Shown one piece after another: positions 17,356 to 25,887 of a DNA stretch of 64,000 nucleotides (position 1 is its first letter; each line of letters starts with the position of its first letter). The notes beneath the pieces were generated by a model. The model worked only from the letters and a program-made list of their open reading frames with translations. It was not told where the DNA came from and did not search any database. The position numbers and the translations under genes are program-made. The DNA lies in assembly GCA_036557365.1 (NCBI GenBank), contig DATBHR010000087.1:1-64000 (forward strand), in the 5' to 3' direction. Source of the DNA: DATKHR01 sp036557365 (GTDB taxonomy: Bacteria; Acidobacteriota; Vicinamibacteria; Vicinamibacterales; CAVVIG01).

Positions 17356-18318
17356 TTAGCTTCCACCGCCTTTGACGTAGCGCGCGATCTGCTCGTGCGT
17401 CGCGAACCACACGCCGGACTTCGACTTCATGTGCACGATCAGCTTCTCGAGCCCGGCGACGCGCGAGCGGTGTCCCGTGATGTGGGGATGCATCGTCAGG
17501 ATGAAGAGCCCGCCTTCTTCGTACGCGACGTCGAACTCCGACTGGAACACCTGCTCCACGAAATCCGGATTCGGCATGCCGCCGTTGGTGGCGCCGCCGA
17601 AATACGGGAAGTCGTCGACGATCCGCTCGATCGGCAGTTCGACGACGCCCGACGGCTTCTTGTCGATCAGGATCTCGTACGCATCGTCGCTCGCCATGAG
17701 GCTGCTGTCGTAGAGAAAGCCGGCGTCCTTCACCTGCTGCATCGTCCACTGGCTGAACTGCCACGACGGCGCGCGGTAGCCGACCGGCCGTTTGCCGAGC
17801 GCCTTGGTCAGCGTATCGATGGCGCGCGTCAGCATGTCCTGCTCGAGCGCGGCGTCGTTGACCGAGGGCAGGTGCTCGTGAATCCAGCCGTGAACGCCGA
17901 TTTCGTGGCGCCCGCTCTTCAGGATCTCGGGAATCATCTGCGGGTGGAGCAGATGGCTGACAGCGGGGATGAAGAACGACGCCGGAATCTGGTGCTTGTC
18001 GAGCAGCCGCAGAATCCGCGGCAGGCCGTCGACGGCGCCGTACTCGCCGCGCGAAATCGATTCGGAGATGAGGTTCCCGGTCGCGAGATCGGCGGTGGCG
18101 TTGTCGACGTCGAAGCTCAGGCCGACAGCGACGCGCGCGCCGTTCGGCCACGTCTTCGGCTTCAGGCGCTTGCCGGCGCTGACGTGGAACATCTCCGCGT
18201 CGAGCTGCGACATCGGCAGTCGAACGCCCGGCTGCGGACGCGGCGCCTGCGCGACGAGCGTTGCGGAGCCACACGCGACGACCACGATGGCGAACGCACG
18301 AAAGAGGGAGGTCTTCAT
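17356..18318 (-). CDS. Polysaccharide deacetylase family protein (NodB fold), exported
   Basis: A 320-residue protein with a signal peptide (residues 1-22, ending LVAQ). The NodB homology domain shows motif 1 as LSFDVDN, motif 2 with the metal-binding His-X3-His in GVHGWIHEH, motif 3 GYRAPSWQ, and a late LTMHPHITG with the catalytic-type His. It likely removes acetyl groups from a carbohydrate or acts on a related C-N bond substrate; the long insertions resemble the PuuE-like branch. The ATG at 18318 is chosen over an upstream codon at 18354 because it starts the signal peptide. Gap 17156-17355 upstream of its stop shows nothing recognisable. Confidence 0.8.
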   Translation of the reverse strand: MKTSLFRAFAIVVVACGSATLVAQAPRPQPGVRLPMSQLDAEMFHVSAGKRLKPKTWPNGARVAVGLSFDVDNATADLATGNLISESISRGEYGAVDGLPRILRLLDKHQIPASFFIPAVSHLLHPQMIPEILKSGRHEIGVHGWIHEHLPSVNDAALEQDMLTRAIDTLTKALGKRPVGYRAPSWQFSQWTMQQVKDAGFLYDSSLMASDDAYEILIDKKPSGVVELPIERIVDDFPYFGGATNGGMPNPDFVEQVFQSEFDVAYEEGGLFILTMHPHITGHRSRVAGLEKLIVHMKSKSGVWFATHEQIARYVKGGGS

Positions 18319-18418
18319 GGCGATGACATTGCCATGAGCGCCGATGCCGCACAAGCGCTCTTTTTTGTGCTTTCGTGAATGTTTTCGTGGCGGGTTGTTC
18401 GTGCTTCGACGACGATCG

Positions 18419-19735
18419 CTACGTATCGAGGATCCCGTGGTTCCGCACGAGGAAGTACGTCGCGACCACGACGAGCAGCGCGCCGTTGATGCCGATGACC
18501 ATCGGCGCGCCGATTGACGTCGCCAGCCAGCCGCTGATCAGGCTGCCGAGCGGCATGCCGCCGCGGAAAGCGAGCATATAGATGCTCATCACGCGGCCGC
18601 GCATCTCGTTGGGTGCGATCAGCTGCACGAGCGACGTCACCGTCGAGAAGACGATCATCAGCGTGGCGCCGGTCAGGAACAGGAGGATGTCGCTCAGCCA
18701 CAGGATGCGCGACACGGCGAACGCGATGATGAGCACGCCGTACACCGCCTGGACGATCAGCGCCGTCGGCCCCATCCGCTTGTACTTGCCGAGCCACGCC
18801 ACCAGCAGCGCGCCGCAGACCGATCCGATGCCCGAGAAGATCATCAGGTGGCTGTAGGTGTCGGCGCCCTCGTGGAAGATCTTCTGCGCGAAAATCGGCA
18901 GGAACGTCAGCACCGCGAAGCCGAGGAACGTCGTCGCGGCCGCGAGCACGATGAGCGCGCCGAGGCTCTGGTGCTTGCGCACGTACGAGATGCCGCCCTT
19001 CAACTCGTCGCGGACGCCCTTCGTGCTCGTCGGCGGGATGTGCTTCACGTGCAGCATCATCAGCGTGTTGATGACGACGACGAACGACAGCGAGTTGAGC
19101 AGGAAGCAGAGGTTCATCGCCTGCGGCTCGCTGTAGCCGTACTTGCCGAAGAGCGACAGGGTGATGCCGAAGAGCATCGGGCCGATGACGCGCGCCACGT
19201 TGAACTGAATCGAGTTGAGCGCGACGGCGTTCGGCAGATCCTTTTTGTCGACGAGCGACGGGATGAGCGCGTTGTACGCCGGGCCGCCGAACGACTGCGC
19301 GCAGCCCGTGACGAACGACAGCATGAGGATGTGCCAGATCTGGACGACGTGAAAGTACATGAGGACGGCGAGCACGGCCGACGTCGACATCTGGATGTAC
19401 TGCGACGTCAGGAGCGTCTTCCGCCGGTCGTAGCGATCGGCGAACACGCCGCCGATGAGCGAGAAGAGGATGATCGGCAGCTGCTGCAGGAAGGCGTCGA
19501 GACCCAGGAAGAACGGCGACGAATTCGTCAGCGAGACGACCAGCCAGTTCTGCGCGACGATCTGCATCCACGTTCCGATGCTCGACGTGCAGGCGCCAAT
19601 CCACTGGACGCGGAAGTCGCGGTAGGTGAACGCGACCAGGGTGCGGCGCATGGTGCGCGCGCCAATCGAGGGGGCGGGGGCCGCGACGGTGTCAGACGGG
19701 GATGCGGTCGCTCGAGCTTGAACGGATTCGGCCAA
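18419..19735 (-). CDS. Major facilitator superfamily transporter
   Basis: Twelve-helix inner-membrane transporter of 438 residues (MFS_3/EntS-like group). The loop 2-3 motif appears as GGVFADRYDRRKTLL (about residues 95-109), and the second half keeps a counterpart, APNEMRGRVMSIYM. The start at 19735 is TTG; ATG at 19651 (MRRTLVAF) would trim a 28-residue Ala/Pro/Thr-rich N-terminus and is equally plausible. Such proteins export drugs or siderophores, but nothing here identifies the substrate. It is divergent from the imu cassette. Confidence 0.85.
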   Translation of the reverse strand: MAESVQARATASPSDTVAAPAPSIGARTMRRTLVAFTYRDFRVQWIGACTSSIGTWMQIVAQNWLVVSLTNSSPFFLGLDAFLQQLPIILFSLIGGVFADRYDRRKTLLTSQYIQMSTSAVLAVLMYFHVVQIWHILMLSFVTGCAQSFGGPAYNALIPSLVDKKDLPNAVALNSIQFNVARVIGPMLFGITLSLFGKYGYSEPQAMNLCFLLNSLSFVVVINTLMMLHVKHIPPTSTKGVRDELKGGISYVRKHQSLGALIVLAAATTFLGFAVLTFLPIFAQKIFHEGADTYSHLMIFSGIGSVCGALLVAWLGKYKRMGPTALIVQAVYGVLIIAFAVSRILWLSDILLFLTGATLMIVFSTVTSLVQLIAPNEMRGRVMSIYMLAFRGGMPLGSLISGWLATSIGAPMVIGINGALLVVVATYFLVRNHGILDT

Positions 19736-19835
19736 AGAATGTCTCTAAATGAATGCAGCCACGTATCTTACTCTGTATCGTCAGGATACCGGCCACGGGC
19801 CAGTCCCGACGCGTGATCGCTGACCTCTTTAATGC

Positions 19836-19869
19836 TATAGTTTCCGCCGAAGGCGAACAAAAGGCGAAA
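19836..19869 (+). promoter_or_regulatory. imuA promoter with possible SOS operator
   Basis: TATAGT at 19836-19841 is a -10 candidate. Just downstream is a direct repeat of AAGGCGAA (19850-19857 and 19861-19868, period 11), which contains GAAC-N7-GAAA. This resembles the complement of the alphaproteobacterial direct-repeat LexA box GTTC-N7-GTTC with one mismatch, placed where a repressor would block transcription of a cassette that is damage-inducible in other bacteria. LexA itself is not in the window. Confidence 0.35.
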
Positions 19870-19871
19870 AT

Positions 19872-20642
19872 ATGGCACTCCCTCGCGCCGAACTCGAAAC
19901 ACTCCTTCGTGCCCGTCAACTCGATCGTACGCTGACCACCGCGCTCGCGCCGATCGATTCGTCCGACGATGCGGCGGTGGCGTCCACCGGTCTCTCCGCC
20001 TTGGACGCTCATCTGAGCGGCGGGTTCCCGCGCGGCCAGCTGTCCGAGCTGGTCGGATCCCGATCATCGGGACGGACCAGCATCCTCCTGCGAACGATCG
20101 CGGCTGCCACGACGCGCGGCGAGCTCGTGGCCGTGGTCGATGCGCTCGACATGTTCGACGTCGAGTCCGCTGCGGCGGCTGGCGTGGAGCTCGACCGCGT
20201 GTTGTGGATCCGCGGACAGGTCGTGATCAACCCCGGCCTTTGCCGCGATGTCAACCAGCGCGCGCTCGAACAGGCCATTCGCGCGCTTGCGCTCGTCCTG
20301 CAGGCGGGCAATTTCGGCATGGTCGTGCTCGATGTCGCCGAAGCGCCGCCCGACGCGCTGCGCCGGCTGCCGTTCACCACGTGGCTGCGGCTGCAGCGAA
20401 TGGTCGAAGGCACTCAAACGGCATGCCTGCTCGTTGGCGGCGACGCGATGGCGCGCAGCTCCGCCGGGCTGACGTTGTGGACGGCGCGTCGGGAATCGGG
20501 ATTCGAGCGCAAGACGGCGGGCCGCTTCGGCGCGCGGCTGTTCGAAGGCCTCGACCTCGACGCGCGGGCCGTGCGCGCGCGGACGCGTGCCGATGGAGGC
20601 GCAGCGATCGCATTGCGAACGCTGGCGGTCGATCATGCGTGA
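19872..20642 (+). CDS. imuA: ImuA-like protein of the mutasome cassette
   Basis: RecA-related accessory factor of the ImuA-ImuB-DnaE2 translesion complex; 256 residues. The fold starts around STGLSALDAHLSGGFPRGQLSELVG, with a degenerate Walker A-like GSRSSGRTS (about residues 57-65) and a beta strand GMVVLDV in place of Walker B. The C-terminal part, expected to contact ImuB, is less conserved. ATG at 19872 follows the putative promoter/operator. The stop overlaps the imuB start by eight bases, and dnaE2 follows, so the identification rests strongly on context. Confidence 0.85.
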   Translation: MALPRAELETLLRARQLDRTLTTALAPIDSSDDAAVASTGLSALDAHLSGGFPRGQLSELVGSRSSGRTSILLRTIAAATTRGELVAVVDALDMFDVESAAAAGVELDRVLWIRGQVVINPGLCRDVNQRALEQAIRALALVLQAGNFGMVVLDVAEAPPDALRRLPFTTWLRLQRMVEGTQTACLLVGGDAMARSSAGLTLWTARRESGFERKTAGRFGARLFEGLDLDARAVRARTRADGGAAIALRTLAVDHA

Positions 20643-22239
20643 TGGACGCGCGCCGGATCTGTTCGCGTGCCTCTATGCGCCACCGCCGCCAGCGGCCGAT
20701 CCGCGCGCATCGTCCAGCGCCGCGGAGGCGCTGTGCGACATCGCGCGTGAATTCTCGCCGCGCTACGAACTGTGCCGGGCCGTGAACGACGGCGATCGTT
20801 CCAGCGAGGCTGCTGACGGCATGGTCGTGATCGACGTTGCGGGACTCGAGCGGCTGCTCGGGACGCCGCAGACCATCGGCGAAGAGCTGCGGCGCACGGC
20901 GTCGGCGCGCGGTGTTCGCATGCACGTGTCGGTGGCCGGCACGCGCACGGCGGCGCTGATGCTCGCTCGATCGCGGCCCGGGCTGACCGTCGTCCAGCCG
21001 CGTCTCGAATCACCGGTGCTCGCGTCGATCGCGATTGGCATCCTCCCGCTGCTCGAGCCGTGGTGCATGCCGTTTACGGAGCGTCCGTCCGCATCCGCCC
21101 GTCACCGTACCGGACGATCGACGATGAGCGTGGGGACGTTCGAGCGATGGGGACTGAAAACGCTCGGCGATCTCGCGGCGCTTCCGGCCGCCGATCTCGT
21201 CTCGCGGATGGGGCGCGCCGCGCTCGTCTGGCAGGCGATGGCGCGTGGCGAGGACGTGCGTCCGCTCGTGCCGACGATCGAGGACGAACGGTTCGAATCG
21301 ACGCTGGAACTCGAATGGCCGATCGAGGGACTCGAGCCGTTGTCATTCGTGCTGACGCGGCTGCTCGAACCGCTGTCGACGCGGCTCGAGCGGCGCGATC
21401 GCGGCGCGGCGGTGCTGCACGTGCTGCTCGGACTCGTCACGCGCGACGTGTGGACGCGCCGGCTCGAGCTGCCGACGCCGATGCGCGACGTCCGGTCGCT
21501 GCGGGCGCTCGCGCTCCTCGATCTGGAATCGCATCCGCCGGCCGCGGCCATCGATCGCGTCACCATCGTCATCGATCCGACGCCCGGGCGTGTCGTGCAG
21601 CATCGGCTGTTCGCGCGCCCGCATCCCACACCCGAGCAACTCTCGACGCTCCTGGCGCGGCTCGGTGCGGTCATGGGGCAGGACCGCATCGGCGCGCCGG
21701 CCGTCGTCGACACGCATCGGCCGGGAGCGTTCGCGATGACGCCGTTTCGAACCGAGCACACCGGCCTTCCGCGCGACGCTCGTGACGGATCGGTCGACGA
21801 TCGGAGCGCGACGGCGTCGGCCGAGCGAGGAAACGTCCCCGCAGCGCTGCGCCGCTGCCGACAGCCCGTCCCTGCGCGCGTCTCCGTTGCTGACGGCCAG
21901 CCCGTGCGAGTCACGACCGATCGACGCGGCTTTGCGGGCGGAACCGTCGTGCGCTGCGCAGGTCCGTGGCGGTCGTCGGGCAACTGGTGGACGACGCATC
22001 CGAGCACCGATCCCCATCCGTCCCATCTTTCCCATCTTTCCCATCCTTCCCACCCGCCCTCCCAGCCCCACCCGACCCACCAGCCCCACCTGACCGACCT
22101 GCCCCACCCGACCCACCAGCCCCCTCCCGCCTCGTGGGACTGCGACGAGTGGGACGTGGCCTTGAGCGACGGCGCGGTGTACCGCGTGTTTCGCGATCGT
22201 CGCCGCGATGCCTGGTTCATCGACGCGATAGCGGATTGA
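20635..22239 (+). CDS. imuB: ImuB, inactive Y-family polymerase homologue
   Basis: Bridging protein of the mutasome: in other bacteria ImuB binds the beta clamp and DnaE2 and lacks polymerase activity. The 534 residues show the Y-family fold (VVIDVAGLERLLGTPQ; MSVGTFERWGLKTLGDLAALPAADLVSRMG as the helix-hairpin-helix part) but not the usual catalytic acidic motifs. Residues about 460-500 are a His/Pro/Ser-rich low-complexity linker encoded by a CCCA/CCT-rich repeat (22012-22130), followed by a conserved C-terminal segment (WDVALSDGAVYRVFRDRR). The ATG at 20635 overlaps imuA. Its repeat recurs in inverted orientation in dnaE2. Confidence 0.88.
   Translation: MRDGRAPDLFACLYAPPPPAADPRASSSAAEALCDIAREFSPRYELCRAVNDGDRSSEAADGMVVIDVAGLERLLGTPQTIGEELRRTASARGVRMHVSVAGTRTAALMLARSRPGLTVVQPRLESPVLASIAIGILPLLEPWCMPFTERPSASARHRTGRSTMSVGTFERWGLKTLGDLAALPAADLVSRMGRAALVWQAMARGEDVRPLVPTIEDERFESTLELEWPIEGLEPLSFVLTRLLEPLSTRLERRDRGAAVLHVLLGLVTRDVWTRRLELPTPMRDVRSLRALALLDLESHPPAAAIDRVTIVIDPTPGRVVQHRLFARPHPTPEQLSTLLARLGAVMGQDRIGAPAVVDTHRPGAFAMTPFRTEHTGLPRDARDGSVDDRSATASAERGNVPAALRRCRQPVPARVSVADGQPVRVTTDRRGFAGGTVVRCAGPWRSSGNWWTTHPSTDPHPSHLSHLSHPSHPPSQPHPTHQPHLTDLPHPTHQPPPASWDCDEWDVALSDGAVYRVFRDRRRDAWFIDAIAD
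22012..22130 (+). repeat. C-rich low-complexity repeat inside imuB
   Basis: Tandem TTCCCATC units are followed by two copies of CCCCACCCGACCCACCAGCCCC (22066-22087 and 22102-22123, period 36). The stretch encodes the His/Pro-rich linker of ImuB without breaking the frame. The complementary strand is G-rich enough to form a G-quadruplex. The 27 bases 22066-22092 are perfectly complementary to 22476-22502 in dnaE2. Confidence 0.8.
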
Positions 22240-22258
22240 TCGCCGAAGGGATCTACGC

Positions 22259-25200
22259 GTGTACGTCGAGCTGCACACCGCTTCTGCGTTCAGTTTTCTG
22301 CAGGGCGCGTCTCTCCCCGAAGTGCTGGTGGACGCAGCCGTCGAAGCCGGTTACACGTCGATTGCGCTTCTCGATCGCGACGGCGTCTACGGCATTCCGC
22401 GTTTTCACAAAGCGGCGGTCGCAGCCTGCATCAAACCGATCGTGGGTGCCGAACTGACGATTGGGTCGGGTAGGACAGGTGGGGCTGGTGGGTCGGGTGG
22501 GGAGAGCGCAGCGTGGATTCTTCCCGTGCTCTGCGAGACGCGCGAGGGCTACCAGAATCTCTGCCGCCTGATCACGCGCATGAAGCTGCGCTCCCCGAAG
22601 GGTGAGGGCGCACTGACGCTCGAGGAGCTCGACGGATCCACCGCCGGTCTGGTCGCCCTCGTCGGCCGCGCGGCGCTCGATGGACAACGGCATGGCGTCG
22701 GCGCGCTGCTCGACCGCGTCGTCGGCGTGTTCGGCCGGCGCAATGTCTACGTCGAGCTGCAGCGGCACCTGCGCCGCGACGAAGAAGCCGACGTCGACGC
22801 GCTCGTTGCGCTCGCGGCCGCGTATCGCGTCCCCACCATCGTCACCAACGGCGTCCGGTTCGCCACGCCGGCGGCGCGTCCGCTCTTCGACGTGCTGACC
22901 TGCATGCATCACCACACGACGCTCGCCGAAGCCGGACGGCGGCTGTCGGTCAACGCGGAGCGGCATCTCAAAACGCCGAAAGACATGGCGGCGTTATTTC
23001 GCGATCAGGCGGACGCGGTCGCGCGGACGGGGGAGCTGGCCGATCGGCTGGCATACACGATGGCCGATCTGGGCTATCGGTTTCCCGATTATCCCGTGCC
23101 GCCCGGCGAGACGCAGGCGTCGTTTCTCCGCAAGATCGTCGACGTCGGCGCGCGCGAGCGCTATCGCCCGTACCACGATCGCGCGCGCGCGCAGATTGCC
23201 CGCGAGCTCGATCTCATCGAGAAGCTCGATCTCGCCGGCTACTTCCTCATCGTGTGGGACGTCGTGAATTTCTGCCGGCAGCACGACGTGCTCGTGCAGG
23301 GCCGCGGCAGTGCCGCCAACAGCGCCGTCTGCTACAGCCTGGGCATCACGGCGGTCGATCCGGTCGAGATGAAGCTGCTCTTCGAGCGCTTTCTGTCGGA
23401 AGAGCGGGGCGAGTGGCCCGACATCGACCTCGATCTGCCGAGCGGCGACCGTCGCGAATCGGTCATTCAGCACGTGTACAACAAATACGGCCAGCACGGC
23501 GCCGCGATGACCGCCAACGTCATCACGTATCGCGGCCGCAGTGCGGCGCGCGACGTGGGGAAGGCGCTCGGTTTCGAGATCTCGCAGATCGATCGGCTGG
23601 CGAAGGTGATGAACAACTTCGAGTTCATCGACTCGACCGACACGCTGTCGCGCCAGCTGGCGTCGGTCGGCCTCGACGCGCACACCGAGCCGGTCCAGCA
23701 TTTCGCGCGGCTGTGGGGCGAGATTCAGGATCTCCCGCGGCATCTCGGCCAGCATTCGGGCGGCATGGTCATCTGCCAGGGACGCCTCGACGCGGTCGTG
23801 CCGCTCGAGAACGCCAGCATGCCCGGCCGCGTCGTCGTCCAGTGGGACAAAGACGATTGCGCTGACATGCACATCGTCAAGGTGGACCTGCTCGGGCTGG
23901 GGATGATGGCGGTGCTGCAGGATGCGCTGGCGCTGGTCAACACTGGGAGAAGTCCGGGCAGCCTCGATCTTGCGAGCCTGCCTCAGGACGATCCGGACGT
24001 CTATCAGCTGCTGCAGGCGGCCGACACGATCGGCGTCTTCCAGGTCGAATCGCGTGCGCAGATGGCGACGCTGCCGCGCTTGAAGCCGAAAGAGTTCTAC
24101 GATCTCGTCGTCGAAGTCGCCATCATCCGCCCCGGACCAATCGTCGGGCAAATGGTGCATCCCTACTTGAACCGGCGCGCCGGCCGCGAGCCGGTGCGCT
24201 ATCCGCATCCGTCGCTCGAGCCGGTCCTGTCGCGCACGCTCGGCGTGCCGCTCTTCCAGGAGCAGCTGCTGCAGATGGCGATGATCGCCGCCGGATTCAC
24301 CGGCGGACAGGCCGAAGATTTGCGGCGTGCGATGGGATTCAAGCGATCCGAACGCCGGATGAAGCAGATCGAAGTGCAGCTGCGTGAGGGGATGGCGCGC
24401 AAGGGCATCACGGGCGACGCCGCCGAAACCATCATCACGTCGATTGCGTCGTTCGCGCTGTACGGATTTCCCGAATCGCACGCGGCGAGCTTCGCGCTGA
24501 TCGCGTACGCGAGCGCGTATCTCAAGGTCCACTATCCGGCGGCGTTCTACGCCGCGCTGCTCAACAATCAGCCGATGGGGTTTTATCACCCGTCGACGCT
24601 GGTGAAGGATGCGCAGCGCCGCGGCGTCCGCTTCCATCCGATCGACGTGCAGGTCTCGGACTGGAACTGCACGGTCGAAGCCGACGGCGGCATCCGGCTC
24701 GGCCTGCGCTATGTCAGCGGTCTCAGACAAGAGGCAGGCAAAACCATTGCGTCGTCAATCCTCAATCCTCAATCCGCAATCCCCAATCAATCCGCAATCC
24801 GCAATCCGCAATCCGCAATGACGATGCTTTGCCCGAAATGCGGCTGCGACGATCGGTCGATGCTCGAACCGGTGACGGGCAGCCGGTGGTTCTGCAACAA
24901 CTGCTCGCACGACTGGGACGACACGCACGTCCGCCGGTTCGCATCGATTGACGATCTGGTCGCCCGCACCGGCGTACGACGCGACGAGGTGGTGTCGCTG
25001 GCTGATATCGGCGCCTTGAATTCATTCGGTCACAACCGCCGCTCCGCGTTGTGGCAGGCCGAGCGCGCCGCACGGCCGAATGGCGAGCTGTTCGAAGCGG
25101 TCGATGGCGTGGACGACGACTCTGCGCGTTCCCCACGAACGCTGAAAGAATCCGGGCGGGACGATGGTATGAGCGACTCCCCGCTGAAACCGATGACCGA

Positions 25201-25609
25201 AGCCGAGCGGCTCGTCGCCGACTACGCTGGCACCGGCCTGACGATTGGCCGGCATCCGATGGCGTTCAAGCGCGAAGAGCTCGCGATGCGCGGCATCGTG
25301 CGCGCGAAGGATCTGTACGTGGCGCGCACCGGCCGCCGCATCCGCGTCGCCGGAATGGTCATCACGCGCCAGCGTCCGGGAACCGCCAAGGGGTTCGTGT
25401 TTCTGACGCTCGAGGACGAAACCGGCATCGCGAACATCATCGTGCGGCCTGATCTCTTCGCCCAGGATCGCCTCACCATCATCGAGGAGCCGTTTCTCAT
25501 CGTCGAGGGCATTCTCCAGACCCAGGACGATGTCACCTCGGTGCGCGCCGAGCAGCTCTACGGCCTCCGCGGCCTCACGATCGATTTCAACGCGCATGAT
25601 TTTTACTGA
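22259..25609 (+). CDS. dnaE2: Error-prone DNA polymerase DnaE2 with zinc-ribbon insertion
   Basis: C-family translesion polymerase of 1116 residues. An N-terminal PHP domain (YVELHTASAFSFLQGASLPEVLVDAA) is followed by the polymerase core with the catalytic WPDIDLDLPSGDR, the fingers, a helix-hairpin-helix/FASIDDLVARTG region and a C-terminal OB fold (RIRVAGMVITRQRPGTAKG...FLTLEDETG). Two in-frame additions interrupt the normal pattern: a Gly-rich loop at about 69-82 and, more strikingly, residues about 831-893 with repeat-encoded Asn/Pro/Gln/Ser sequence followed by a CX2C-X17-CX2C zinc ribbon (Cys858, 861, 879, 882). The start is GTG at 22259. Flanking polymerase sequence remains conserved on both sides, so the enzyme may still work. 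Confidence 0.93.
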   Translation: MYVELHTASAFSFLQGASLPEVLVDAAVEAGYTSIALLDRDGVYGIPRFHKAAVAACIKPIVGAELTIGSGRTGGAGGSGGESAAWILPVLCETREGYQNLCRLITRMKLRSPKGEGALTLEELDGSTAGLVALVGRAALDGQRHGVGALLDRVVGVFGRRNVYVELQRHLRRDEEADVDALVALAAAYRVPTIVTNGVRFATPAARPLFDVLTCMHHHTTLAEAGRRLSVNAERHLKTPKDMAALFRDQADAVARTGELADRLAYTMADLGYRFPDYPVPPGETQASFLRKIVDVGARERYRPYHDRARAQIARELDLIEKLDLAGYFLIVWDVVNFCRQHDVLVQGRGSAANSAVCYSLGITAVDPVEMKLLFERFLSEERGEWPDIDLDLPSGDRRESVIQHVYNKYGQHGAAMTANVITYRGRSAARDVGKALGFEISQIDRLAKVMNNFEFIDSTDTLSRQLASVGLDAHTEPVQHFARLWGEIQDLPRHLGQHSGGMVICQGRLDAVVPLENASMPGRVVVQWDKDDCADMHIVKVDLLGLGMMAVLQDALALVNTGRSPGSLDLASLPQDDPDVYQLLQAADTIGVFQVESRAQMATLPRLKPKEFYDLVVEVAIIRPGPIVGQMVHPYLNRRAGREPVRYPHPSLEPVLSRTLGVPLFQEQLLQMAMIAAGFTGGQAEDLRRAMGFKRSERRMKQIEVQLREGMARKGITGDAAETIITSIASFALYGFPESHAASFALIAYASAYLKVHYPAAFYAALLNNQPMGFYHPSTLVKDAQRRGVRFHPIDVQVSDWNCTVEADGGIRLGLRYVSGLRQEAGKTIASSILNPQSAIPNQSAIRNPQSAMTMLCPKCGCDDRSMLEPVTGSRWFCNNCSHDWDDTHVRRFASIDDLVARTGVRRDEVVSLADIGALNSFGHNRRSALWQAERAARPNGELFEAVDGVDDDSARSPRTLKESGRDDGMSDSPLKPMTEAERLVADYAGTGLTIGRHPMAFKREELAMRGIVRAKDLYVARTGRRIRVAGMVITRQRPGTAKGFVFLTLEDETGIANIIVRPDLFAQDRLTIIEEPFLIVEGILQTQDDVTSVRAEQLYGLRGLTIDFNAHDFY
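22464..22502 (+). repeat. G-rich repeat inside dnaE2, inverted copy of the imuB repeat
   Basis: Bases 22476-22502 are the exact reverse complement of 22066-22092 in imuB (27 of 27). The stretch encodes the Gly/Ser-rich loop SGRTGGAGGSGGES at the junction of PHP-domain elements. The plus strand has several GGG runs. Confidence 0.8.
24751..24819 (+). repeat. AATCCGC simple repeat inside dnaE2
   Basis: Degenerate tandem copies of the 7-mer AATCCGC and AATCCTC, read in frame as repeated NPQSA units. The same sequence family occurs, in the opposite orientation, at 34806-34857 after the second TonB receptor. The run ends exactly at an ATG (24818) that begins the zinc-ribbon part of the insertion. 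Confidence 0.75.
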
Positions 25610-25611
25610 GA

Positions 25612-25860
25612 TACAAGGTGCACCGGTGCATTCGCGAGGTGCACGGGTGCTCGGTTCACAGGTGCACCAGTGCATTCGCGAGGTGCCCAGGTGCTCCAGT
25701 ACGCGGTGCGACTGTCACGCTCGCCATGCGTCTTCCGCACGTCGCGACGGTACCTTTGCGCCCGATCATTAGCTGAGCATTCCCGAGCACCTCGCAAACG
25801 CACGTGTGTACCCGTGTACGGTGCACCGGTGCACCTCGCGAATGCATTAGTGCCTCGCGA
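25612..25860. repeat. Interspersed GGTGCACC repeat cluster
   Basis: The interval after dnaE2 is built from repeated GGTGCAC and TTCGCGAGGTGC units. The 16-mer TGCATTCGCGAGGTGC occurs at 25627-25642 and 25671-25686 and, reversed, at 25831-25846; the palindrome GGTGCACCGGTGCACC lies at 25820-25835. The two halves are thus inverted around about 25750. No transposase is encoded. It looks like a non-autonomous palindromic element or a repeat-rich regulatory/terminator zone. Confidence 0.7.
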
Positions 25861-25887
25861 ACATACAATCCCCGTAGGAGGGTCCCC

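Noticed and set aside
22994..24730. Minus-strand frame of 578 codons opposite dnaE2
   Set aside because: Composition-driven antisense frame; the DnaE2 catalytic motifs are on the plus strand.
25612..25860. CRISPR array
   Set aside because: Repeat units are irregular in length and orientation, there are no uniform spacers and no cas genes.
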